The position numbers and the translations under genes are program-made. Of a stretch of DNA of 64,000 nucleotides, positions 57,659-64,000 are shown piece after piece. The stretch is from positions 3,224,001 through 3,288,000 of the forward strand of contig CP063166.1 in NCBI GenBank assembly GCA_016806145.1. Reading direction: 5' to 3'. Every line of letters starts with the position of its first letter. The first letter of the stretch is position 1. The DNA is from Variovorax paradoxus (GTDB lineage Bacteria; Pseudomonadota; Gammaproteobacteria; Burkholderiales; Burkholderiaceae_C). Below the pieces are notes generated by a model. It did not search any database. It was not told where the DNA came from and saw only the letters and a list, made by a program, of their open reading frames with translations.

Positions 57659-58726
57659 TCAGCGCAGCAGCAGGTCGGCCACTTCCTGCGCCAGGGTCGC
57701 CACCGTGCGCGGCGCGCAACCCTCGGCGTTGTTGCTCACGGTGACGAAGGCGTTCTGCCCGGCCTTCACGGTGCCCGCGATCACGCGCGCCAGCGCCTGG
57801 CGCGTCTCGGGATCGGGGTCGACGATCTTGTCGAACGGGCCGTAGAGCTTCTCGGCGTCCTCGTAGCCGTAGCGGCCGTGGCGCCGGTGCAGGTTCCAGC
57901 GGCACACCAGCGGGCGCGGCCAGAGCGCGCGCAGCATCGGCAGCTGGTCCTCGATCGGCGGCATCTTCGCGTGCAGGCCCAGGCACCAGGTGGCGCCCAC
58001 GCTGCGCAGCATGGCGGCGAACTCGGGCGTCATGAGCTGCGGGTCGCGCACCTCGACCGCGACCACCGCGTCGGGCGCGGTCGGCGCGAGCGCCGGCAGC
58101 GCGGCGATCATCGCGGCGATGCGCTCGAGCAGCAGCGGCACGTCGGCCAGCACGGACCGCGGCAGCGGGCTCATCTGGAACACCAGCGCGCCGATGCGGT
58201 GGCCCAGGCCCTGCAGCGCGGGCTCGGCGAACTCGCGCACCGCCAGGTCGGCGCTGAGGAAGGCCGGATTGATCTGCGTGCCGCGGCCGCTCTCGTCGCG
58301 CACCGTGGCATCGGTCACCACGCTCGGCGCCTTCACCACGAAGCGGAAGTCCTCGGGCACCATCGCCGCGTAGCGCGCGTACTGGCTCGCGGTGAGCGCG
58401 CGATAGAAGTTGCGGTCCAGGCTCACGCTGCGGAACAGCGGATGCTGGCCATAGGCCGCGAGCCCGTTCTTCGACAGCACGGCCTCGGCGTACTCGCCGT
58501 CCCACACGAGGCCGGCCCAGCCCGGGTAGTTCCACGACGAGCCGCCGAAGCGCAACTGCGGCGGCAGCTGCAGCGCGAGGTCGACCAGCGCCGGATCGGC
58601 CGGCGCCGGCAGCACGGTGCCGCCGCGCGATTTCTTCGGGGCCGGAGCGTCGGCCGCGGGAGCCGCGGAAGGGGCAGGCGCCGAAGGGGAAGATCCGGGG
58701 AGGTGGGGGAAAAGGGTGTCCTGCAT
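57659..58726 (-). CDS. DUF72-domain protein
   Basis: 355 residues of the DUF72 (YecE-like) TIM-barrel family: FGGSSWNYPGWAGLVW, EFAEPALQGLGHRIGALVFQ, CRWNLHRRHGRYGYEDAEKLYGPFD (key part YGYEDAEKLYGPFD) and a C-terminal VTVSNNAEGCAP motif. The first 45 residues are Ala/Pro-rich and probably disordered. The function is not established. It converges on the RidA-type gene with 1 base between. Confidence 0.85.
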   Translation of the reverse strand: MQDTLFPHLPGSSPSAPAPSAAPAADAPAPKKSRGGTVLPAPADPALVDLALQLPPQLRFGGSSWNYPGWAGLVWDGEYAEAVLSKNGLAAYGQHPLFRSVSLDRNFYRALTASQYARYAAMVPEDFRFVVKAPSVVTDATVRDESGRGTQINPAFLSADLAVREFAEPALQGLGHRIGALVFQMSPLPRSVLADVPLLLERIAAMIAALPALAPTAPDAVVAVEVRDPQLMTPEFAAMLRSVGATWCLGLHAKMPPIEDQLPMLRALWPRPLVCRWNLHRRHGRYGYEDAEKLYGPFDKIVDPDPETRQALARVIAGTVKAGQNAFVTVSNNAEGCAPRTVATLAQEVADLLLR

Positions 58727-58782
58727 TGCACTGAGGCCTCGGGCGCGCATTCTCGCCCGGCCCTTGGACAGGCTGCCGAACA

Positions 58783-58904
58783 CGGACATCCGAACGCAGA
58801 AGAAATACAAAAGCGCGCAGAGGTCGCAGAAGGATTTCCATTCTTTGGGATGTCCCTTCTGCGACCTTCGCGAAACCTTCGCGCCCTCTGCGTTCGGCTG
58901 TCCG
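58783..58904. repeat. MITE-like inverted repeat upstream of the histidine kinase gene
   Basis: Outer arms 58783-58799 and 58888-58904 pair at 16 of 17 positions, and inner arms 58822-58833 and 58855-58866 pair perfectly (GGTCGCAGAAGG). The 122-base unit is more AT-rich in its centre than the flanks. It fills most of the gap between the DUF72 and kinase genes and ends 27 bases before the kinase start. Confidence 0.6.
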
Positions 58905-58931
58905 CTCCCGCTCCCCGGCACAATCCGCGCC

Positions 58932-60416
58932 ATGAAACAGTGGTTGCGCACCCGCGGCGGATGGTGGCTGGCCTGGCTGGCGCTGTCGGCCATCGGCGCG
59001 GTCTGGCTCGCGCGCGCGGAGATCGAGCGACTGCACCAGGCCTTCGACACCGACGCGCGCATCGCGCACCGCCTGATGAGCCAGCAGGTGGTGCAGTACG
59101 ACGCGGTGCTGGCCACGCTCGCGCTGCTCGAGCCCGCGAGCGGCGGCGGCGCGGCCGACCGGCCCGAGCAGCGGCTGCCCGCGGTGTATTCGTCGATCCT
59201 CGGCGTGCAGCGGCGCGCGCGCGGCGAGGCCTGGCCGCCGGGGCCGCAGGCCGAGGCGCTGGCGCGGGCCGAGGCGCGTTCGCGCGAGCTGCGCCGCGCC
59301 GAATACGCGGCGCTCGACCTGCCGCACGGGCGCTACCTGCTGGCGATCGGCGCCGACCCGGTCAGCTATGCGCTGGCCATCGACCTCGCGGGCACCGTGC
59401 CCTGGCGCGACTGGCCGATGAACCCGCAGCAGAGCCCGGTGCGGCTGAGCCTGCAGCGCGATGGCCAGCAGCTGGTGCTGCAGCCGGGGCGCATCGGCGA
59501 GAGCGGCTGGCGCTTCGACTTCACCAAGGTGCTGGCCTCGCCGAGCCAGCCCTTCGACCTGGTGGCGCAGCGCCAGGTGGGCTGGTCCGAACTGCCCTGG
59601 CGCGCGATCGCGCTGTGGACGCTGGCGATGGCGCTGCTGGTCGCGGGCCTGTGGACCGCGCGGCGCCAGCGCGTGGCGCGCCGCCGCGCGGAAGAGCTGC
59701 TGCGCCTGGGCCAGGTCGCGCGGCTCAATGCGCTCGGCGAGCTGTCGGCCGGCCTCGCGCATGAACTCAACCAGCCGCTGACGGCCGTGCTCGCGAATGC
59801 GCAGGCGGCGCGCCGGCTGCTCGACGAGGAGCCGCCCGACATCGCCACCGCGCGCGGCGCCATGGGCCAGGCGGTCGAACAGGCGCGTCGCGCGGCCGGC
59901 GTGGTGGGGCGGCTGCGGCGCGTGATCGAGCGGCCCGAGGCCGGCGGCGAACTGCGCCCGCTGGCGCTGCACGAGGTGGTGCGCGATGCGATGCACCTGC
60001 TGGCGCCCGAGTTCGAGCAGCGCGGCGTCGTCGTGCGCTTCGATGCCGCGGCCCAGCCGCCGCTGCGCGTGCTCGGCGAGCCGGTGGCGCTCGAGCAGAT
60101 CGTGCACAACCTGCTGATGAACGCGCTGCAGGCGCTCGAAGGCGTGCCGGCGGGCGAACGGCGCATCGAGGTCGAGCTCGCGCGGCAGGGCGAGGAGGGC
60201 ACGCTGGCCATCGTCGACAGCGGCCGCGGCATCGCGCCCGAGGCCCTGCCGCGCCTGTTCGAACCCTTCTTCAGCACGCGCGAAGGCGGCCTGGGACTGG
60301 GCCTGAGCCTCAGCGAGACGCTGGCCAGCGGCATGGGCGGCAGCCTCGAGGCCGCGCATGCATTGCCGCGCGGCGCGCGCTTCACCTTGCGGCTGCGGCT
60401 GGCGCAGAACCCATGA
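58932..60416 (+). CDS. Sensor histidine kinase
   Basis: 494 residues. It has an N-terminal transmembrane helix (about 10-28), a periplasmic domain of about 190 residues, a second helix (about 217-238) and a short cytoplasmic linker. The HisKA domain has the phospho-acceptor in GELSAGLAHELNQPLTAVL (His about 281), and the HATPase_c domain has N box HNLLMNALQAL, DSGRGIAPEA and GLGLGLSL. The H-box resembles FixL/DctB-type kinases. The stop overlaps the response regulator gene (ATGA). The ligand is unknown; the HbpS-like protein encoded downstream is a candidate accessory sensor. Confidence 0.92.
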   Translation: MKQWLRTRGGWWLAWLALSAIGAVWLARAEIERLHQAFDTDARIAHRLMSQQVVQYDAVLATLALLEPASGGGAADRPEQRLPAVYSSILGVQRRARGEAWPPGPQAEALARAEARSRELRRAEYAALDLPHGRYLLAIGADPVSYALAIDLAGTVPWRDWPMNPQQSPVRLSLQRDGQQLVLQPGRIGESGWRFDFTKVLASPSQPFDLVAQRQVGWSELPWRAIALWTLAMALLVAGLWTARRQRVARRRAEELLRLGQVARLNALGELSAGLAHELNQPLTAVLANAQAARRLLDEEPPDIATARGAMGQAVEQARRAAGVVGRLRRVIERPEAGGELRPLALHEVVRDAMHLLAPEFEQRGVVVRFDAAAQPPLRVLGEPVALEQIVHNLLMNALQALEGVPAGERRIEVELARQGEEGTLAIVDSGRGIAPEALPRLFEPFFSTREGGLGLGLSLSETLASGMGGSLEAAHALPRGARFTLRLRLAQNP

Positions 60417-61045
60417 CGAACGTCCATCCCCAATCCCCGCTGGTGCACCTGATCGACGACGACCAGGCCGTGCGCGAGAGCCTCTCGCTGCTGATCGGCA
60501 CCGTGGGTCTGCGCGTGCAGGCCTGGGCCGATCCGCAGGCCTTCCTCGCGGACTTCGACCGCAGCGGCATCGGCGCGATCGTGCTCGACGTGCGCATGCC
60601 CGGCATCAGCGGGCTCACCGTGCTCGATCGGCTGGTGGCGCAGGGCGTGGACCAGCCCGTGATCATGCTGACCGGCCATGGCACGGTCGAGATGTGCCGC
60701 CGCGCCTTCAAGGCCGGCGCGGCCGAGTTCCTCGAGAAGCCGGTCGACGACGAGCAACTGCTCGAGGCGCTGCAGCAGGCGGTGCGCCAGCACGTGCGCT
60801 CGCGCGAGCGTTCGCAGGCCGACCAGGCCGCGCGCGAGCGGGTCGCGCAGCTGTCGGAGCGCGAGCGCGAGGTGCTGGCCTTCATCGTCGCGGGCCTCAC
60901 CAACAAGGAGATCGCGCGCGAGCTCGCGCTGTCGCCGCGCACGGTGGAGACGCACCGTGCGAACCTGTTCGCCAAGCTCGAGAGCGATTCGCTGGCGCAG
61001 CTGATCCGGCGCTACGCGCTGCTGGTTGATAGCAGCGCTCCGTAG
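60413..61045 (+). CDS. FixJ-family response regulator
   Basis: 210 residues. The receiver domain (1-125) has acidic DDD near residue 15, phospho-acceptor Asp59 (VLDVRMPG), Thr in MLTGHGT and Lys in FLEKPVDD. The LuxR-type HTH spans about 140-205 (LSEREREVLAFIVAGLTNKEIARELALSPRTVETH in outline). It is cognate to the upstream kinase by overlap. A perfect 24-bp palindrome straddles its stop codon and may be its binding site. Confidence 0.93.
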   Translation: MTNVHPQSPLVHLIDDDQAVRESLSLLIGTVGLRVQAWADPQAFLADFDRSGIGAIVLDVRMPGISGLTVLDRLVAQGVDQPVIMLTGHGTVEMCRRAFKAGAAEFLEKPVDDEQLLEALQQAVRQHVRSRERSQADQAARERVAQLSEREREVLAFIVAGLTNKEIARELALSPRTVETHRANLFAKLESDSLAQLIRRYALLVDSSAP

Positions 61046-61057
61046 AACTACGGAGCG
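61034..61057. promoter_or_regulatory. Perfect 11-bp inverted repeat at the regulator stop
   Basis: Bases 61034-61044 are the exact reverse complement of 61047-61057 with AA between. It covers the response-regulator stop codon and lies about 97 bases before the HbpS-like start. It could be the regulator's operator or a transcript-end hairpin; there is no T-run, which favours an operator slightly. Confidence 0.5.
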
Positions 61058-61153
61058 CGGCCCGCAGCCGTACGAATGGCCGCGCCGGCGCGCCTTTCCT
61101 ACAGTGGCGCAGCCGCCGGCAACGGGCCGGCGCCACTCACTGGAGACCCTTTC

Positions 61154-61672
61154 ATGCATTCGTCGCTTCGCCTCGCCACCCTCGCCGCCGCCGTCGTCGG
61201 CCTGACCGCCTCCACCCTGGCCCAGGCCCAGACCGCCGCGCCCGCCGCGGTGCGCACCGAGCGCAACATCTCGCTCGCGCTGGCCAACCAGATCGCCGCC
61301 GAAGCCGTCGCCGCCTGCGCCGCCAACGGCTACAACGTGGCCGCCACCGTGGTCGACCGCGCCGGCACCGTGCGCGCCGTGCAGCGCGCCGACAACGCCG
61401 GCCCGCACACGCTGGCCTCGAGCAAGCGCAAGGCCTGGACCTCGGCCTCGGCCAAGAGCCCCACGCAGGCCATGATGGAGAACGCGCAGAAGAACCCCGG
61501 CGCCGCGAACCTGGTCTACCTGCCGGGCTTCCTGCTGCTGGGCGGCGGCGTGCCCGTGAAGTCGGGCAACGAGGTGATCGGCGCCGTGGGCGTGGGTGGC
61601 GCGCCCGGCGGCCACCTCGACGAGCAGTGCGCGAACGCCGCGCTCGAGAAGGTCAAGGGCCTGCTGGGATGA
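61154..61672 (+). CDS. GlcG/HbpS-like secreted heme-binding-family protein
   Basis: 172 residues from ATG 61154. The signal peptide ends at TLAQAQ (about residue 26), and the GlcG/HbpS (DUF336) fold follows: LALANQIAAEAVAACAANGYN, AATVVDRAGTVRAVQRADNA and LLLGGGVPVKSGNEVIGAVGVGG. In Streptomyces HbpS binds heme and tunes a two-component sensor (SenS/SenR) encoded next to it. The neighbouring kinase/regulator pair here suggests a parallel. It overlaps the ankyrin gene by 4 bases. Confidence 0.88.
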   Translation: MHSSLRLATLAAAVVGLTASTLAQAQTAAPAAVRTERNISLALANQIAAEAVAACAANGYNVAATVVDRAGTVRAVQRADNAGPHTLASSKRKAWTSASAKSPTQAMMENAQKNPGAANLVYLPGFLLLGGGVPVKSGNEVIGAVGVGGAPGGHLDEQCANAALEKVKGLLG

Positions 61673-62373
61673 GAACGCCGCGCGCGCTGCGGCTCGCCGC
61701 CGGCCTGGCGCTCGCGCTGGCCGCGGGCGTGCCGGGCGCGGCCATGGCCCAGGTCGCGCCCAGCGTGGCCGAGGCCAAGGCCTACGAGGGCCTGTACCGC
61801 GCGGCCTGGCAGGGCGACCTGCCGCGGCTGCGCACGCTGGTCGCAAGTGGCGCCCGGCTCGACGCGCGCGATGCGCGCGGCCGCACGGCGTTGCAGGTGG
61901 CCACGCATGCGCGCCAGCGCGAGGCGATCCGCCTGCTGGCGCAGGCCGGCGCCTCGCTCGATGTGCTCGAGGACGACCGCTACGACGCCGTGACCATCGC
62001 CGCGGTGGCCGACGACCCGGCCACGCTGGCGCTGCTGCTGTCGCTGGGCGCGAGCGCGAAGCAGGTCACGAGCCGCTACGACGGCACCGCGCTGATCGCG
62101 GCCGCGCACCTGGGCCACGACGAGGTGGTGCGCCAGCTGATCGCGGCCGGCGCGCCGCTCGACCACGTCAACAACCTGCACTGGACCGCCACCATCGAGG
62201 CCGTGGTGCTGGGCGACGGCGGCGAACGGCACCAGCGCACGCTGGCCGCGCTGATCGGCGCGGGCGCCAATCTCTCGCTGGCCGACCGCCAGGGGCGCAC
62301 GCCGCTGCAGCTCGCGGTGGCGCGCGGCTATACGGCGATGGCCGATCAATTGAAGGCGGCGGGCGCGCGGTAG
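61669..62373 (+). CDS. Secreted ankyrin-repeat protein
   Basis: 234 residues with a signal peptide (LALALAAGVPGAAMAQ) and about five ankyrin repeats (GDLPRLRTLVASGARLDARDARGRTALQVA, cited by its core GRTALQVATH; YDAVTIAAVADDPATLALLLSLGA; GTALIAAAHLGHDEVVRQLIAAGAPL core; GRTPLQLAVARGYTAM). It is probably a periplasmic protein-binding scaffold. Translational coupling (ATGA overlap) to the HbpS-like gene implies a joint role. The stop codon runs directly into the 263-base inverted-repeat element. Confidence 0.88.
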   Translation: MRTPRALRLAAGLALALAAGVPGAAMAQVAPSVAEAKAYEGLYRAAWQGDLPRLRTLVASGARLDARDARGRTALQVATHARQREAIRLLAQAGASLDVLEDDRYDAVTIAAVADDPATLALLLSLGASAKQVTSRYDGTALIAAAHLGHDEVVRQLIAAGAPLDHVNNLHWTATIEAVVLGDGGERHQRTLAALIGAGANLSLADRQGRTPLQLAVARGYTAMADQLKAAGAR

Positions 62374-62635
62374 GGCCTGTTCACCCTATTCAAGGGGTCG
62401 CGAAGCTCGCCAGAGCCTGCCCATCAAGGCGCGCGACGACGCGTGTGCGTCCGCACACGCTAGGAGCGCAACGCTGAGGGGCAGGCTCTGGCGAGCTTCC
62501 CTCCGGGTTGCCCCGCAAAGGGGCCGTCTGCAGCGTTGCCCGCGCTTGCAAGGCATCAGCCTTGCTGCGCGCGGGCGCCTTGCATCCAGCCCCTTTGCGG
62601 GGCAACGCGACCCCTTGAATAGGGTGAACAGGCCC
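62373..62635. repeat. 263-base nested inverted-repeat (cloverleaf) element
   Basis: Perfect 29-bp terminal arms (62373-62401 with 62607-62635) enclose two further perfect hairpins: 20 bp (62402-62421 with 62480-62499) and 18 bp (62507-62524 with 62589-62606), packed edge to edge. Smaller palindromes sit inside each loop. It starts at the last base of the ankyrin stop codon. No coding capacity is convincing. The 91 bases after it hold only a possible 14-codon frame (62681-62725) before the next gene. Confidence 0.85.
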
Positions 62636-62726
62636 TGGTTGCGAGGGAGAATCGGGCTTTTGACGTCCGAGACTCCGCCCATGCCGCTTTCCGTCGACAC
62701 CACCGCCCGCGCGAAAGGCCGCTGAG

Positions 62727-62945
62727 ATGCGCGGCCTCGGACTGATCGGCCTCGTGATCGCGCTCGCGATCGTCGCGCTGGTCGCGAAGAAGCAGTTCAC
62801 CGGCACGGCGGTGCCCGCCTCCGCCGACGGATCGACGGCGCCGGCCCCCGTGCGCGACCAGGCGCGCCAGGTGCAGGACCAGTACAAGCAGGCCCTCGAC
62901 GCCGCGATGCAGCAGTCGCAACGCAAGATGCCCGATGACGAGTGA
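62727..62945 (+). CDS. Small membrane-anchored hypothetical protein
   Basis: 72 residues. One N-terminal hydrophobic helix (LGLIGLVIALAIVALVA) is followed by a polar tail with a predicted helix (QARQVQDQYKQALDAAMQQ). It overlaps the start of tadA by 11 bases, so it is probably co-translated with it. No family is recognised; similar small proteins precede tadA in related genomes as far as I recall. Confidence 0.75.
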   Translation: MRGLGLIGLVIALAIVALVAKKQFTGTAVPASADGSTAPAPVRDQARQVQDQYKQALDAAMQQSQRKMPDDE

Positions 62946-64000
62946 GCCCTTGACCGACGACGGCTTCATGGCGCTCGCGCTCGCCGAGGCGCGGCGCGCG
63001 GCCGAGGCCGGCGAGGTGCCCGTGGGCGCGGTGCTGGTGAAGGACGGCCGCGTGATCGCCACCGGCCGCAACACGCCCGTGGGCGGGCACGACCCCAGCG
63101 GCCATGCCGAGATCAACGCGCTGCGTGCCGGCGCCGAGGCGCTGCGCAACTACCGGCTCGAGGGCTGCGAGCTGTTCGTCACGCTCGAGCCCTGCGCCAT
63201 GTGCGCGGGCGCGATGCTGCATGCGCGGCTCGCGCGCGTGGTCTATGGCGCCGCCGATCCCAAGACCGGCGCCGCCGGCTCGGTGCTCGACCTGTTCGCG
63301 CTGCCCCAGCTCAACCACCGCACGCAGGTGCAGGGCGGCGTGCTGGCGGCCGATTGCGCGGCGCTGCTGCAGGACTTCTTCCAGCGCCGGCGCACGGCCG
63401 CGCGCGAGCAGGCGCAGCCGCTGCGCGACGATGCGCTGCGCACGCCGCCCGAGCGCTTCGCGGCACTGGCTGACTACGCCTTCGCGCCGCACCACGTGCA
63501 GGACCTGCCGTCGCAGCGCGGCTGGCGCCTGCACTACGTCGACGAAGGGCCGGCCGACGGCGTGGCCTGCCTGTGCCTGCACGGTCCCGGCGAATGGGGC
63601 CATGCCTTCCGCCATCTCGTGGGCCTGCCCGGGCTGCGCGTGCTGATTCCCGACCTGATCGGCTTCGGCAAGAGCGACAAGCCCAAGCGCGAGGCCGCGC
63701 ACAGCCTCGAATGGCATCGCGACCTGCTGCTCGAATGGCTGGACCGGTTGCCGCCCGCGCCGATGGTGCTCGTGCATTCGCAGGCCGGCGCGGACCTGGC
63801 GGCGGCGCTGCATGCGGCCGCGCCCACGGGCCGCTTCGCTGCGCTGCTGGCCGCGCCCGAAGGCGGCGAGCGCGTGCGCGACGCCTGGCGCGCGCCGTTC
63901 CCCGACCGCGGCTTCGAGGCCGCGCTGCGCGCGCTCGGCCCGTTGGCCCGGTCCTCGGGGCCGGACCGCGCGCAGGCGCTGGCATTGGCCGAGGCGGCGC
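62935..64000 (+). CDS. tadA: tRNA adenosine(34) deaminase TadA fused to an alpha/beta hydrolase, 3' end cut
   Basis: 355 codons are visible, open to the window end. Residues 1-150 form TadA, which makes inosine 34 in tRNA-Arg: HAE (57-59) with the catalytic Glu59 and PCAMC (86-90) zinc ligands. From about residue 175 a second domain of the haloalkane-dehalogenase-like alpha/beta hydrolase type begins (GWRLHYVDEGP, oxyanion HGPGEW at 216-221, FGKSDKP, nucleophile elbow VHSQAG with Ser282). The start is ATG 62935, overlapping the preceding gene; ATG 62968 is an alternative. The hydrolase part has serine where dehalogenases have aspartate, so it is probably not a dehalogenase. Confidence 0.9.
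   Translation, partial: MTSEPLTDDGFMALALAEARRAAEAGEVPVGAVLVKDGRVIATGRNTPVGGHDPSGHAEINALRAGAEALRNYRLEGCELFVTLEPCAMCAGAMLHARLARVVYGAADPKTGAAGSVLDLFALPQLNHRTQVQGGVLAADCAALLQDFFQRRRTAAREQAQPLRDDALRTPPERFAALADYAFAPHHVQDLPSQRGWRLHYVDEGPADGVACLCLHGPGEWGHAFRHLVGLPGLRVLIPDLIGFGKSDKPKREAAHSLEWHRDLLLEWLDRLPPAPMVLVHSQAGADLAAALHAAAPTGRFAALLAAPEGGERVRDAWRAPFPDRGFEAALRALGPLARSSGPDRAQALALAEAA

Noticed and set aside
62373..62635. Possible CRISPR array because of repeated arms
   Set aside because: Arms are inverted and nested, each occurs once per strand, and there are no regularly spaced direct repeats or cas genes.

Overview
The window is a GC-rich chromosomal segment of a betaproteobacterium, most likely Comamonadaceae and probably Variovorax. 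This rests on gene content and order (yejBEF, rimP-nusA-infB-rbfA-truB-typA, smpB/ratA/rnfH, guaB-guaA), on protein similarity recalled from family knowledge, and on the dispersed palindromic repeats. No database search was run. Genes are dense and nearly all are intact. No rRNA, tRNA, CRISPR array or complete insertion sequence was seen.

Layout. 1-4832: the end of a Yej-type peptide ABC transporter operon and an MFS carrier. 4833-13534: the translation and transcription housekeeping operon rimP-nusA-infB-rbfA-truB-typA. It is preceded by a promoter that runs straight into a hairpin plus T-run, and infB carries a +1 frameshift. 13589-18488: a repeat-containing membrane protein, an ECF sigma/anti-sigma pair flanked by two paralogous COG4315 secreted proteins, and smpB. 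18574-23659: a five-gene aromatic or indole-type catabolic cassette (AraC regulator, SDR, StyA-like monooxygenase, flavin reductase, dienelactone hydrolase-NTF2 fusion) lying between smpB and ratA, which are normally neighbours. 23737-29132: ratA, rnfH, a DUF4124 protein, guaB and guaA, with a Phd/PIN toxin-antitoxin pair between the gua genes. 29150-32046: a lower-GC stretch beside the 3' end of guaA with a frameshifted SF1 helicase-DUF2726 gene.

32047-44248 is accessory metabolism and regulation: an ArsR/quinone-oxidoreductase pair with two operator copies, a TetR/metallo-hydrolase pair, and an operon of an AtoE-type carrier, a large molybdopterin oxidoreductase fused to its own NAD(P)H-reductase and ferredoxin, and an ornithine cyclodeaminase-like protein under a divergent LysR regulator. 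Pirin and another LysR gene follow. 44448-46457 is a compact four-gene cassette of an unknown protein, a COG2229-like small GTPase and two Roadblock/LC7 proteins. 46692-50734 holds miscellaneous enzymes and a porin-like protein.

50790-56394 is a NagR/NahR-type regulated salicylate 5-hydroxylase operon (reductase, oxygenase alpha and beta, ferredoxin). It also encodes a chorismate mutase/isochorismate pyruvate-lyase-like protein and a Bug-type solute-binding protein. 56373-62373: DUF2726, RidA and DUF72 proteins, then a two-component system next to an HbpS/GlcG-like secreted protein and an ankyrin protein. 62373-62635 is a nested inverted-repeat element able to fold into a cloverleaf. The window ends inside a tadA gene fused to an alpha/beta-hydrolase domain.
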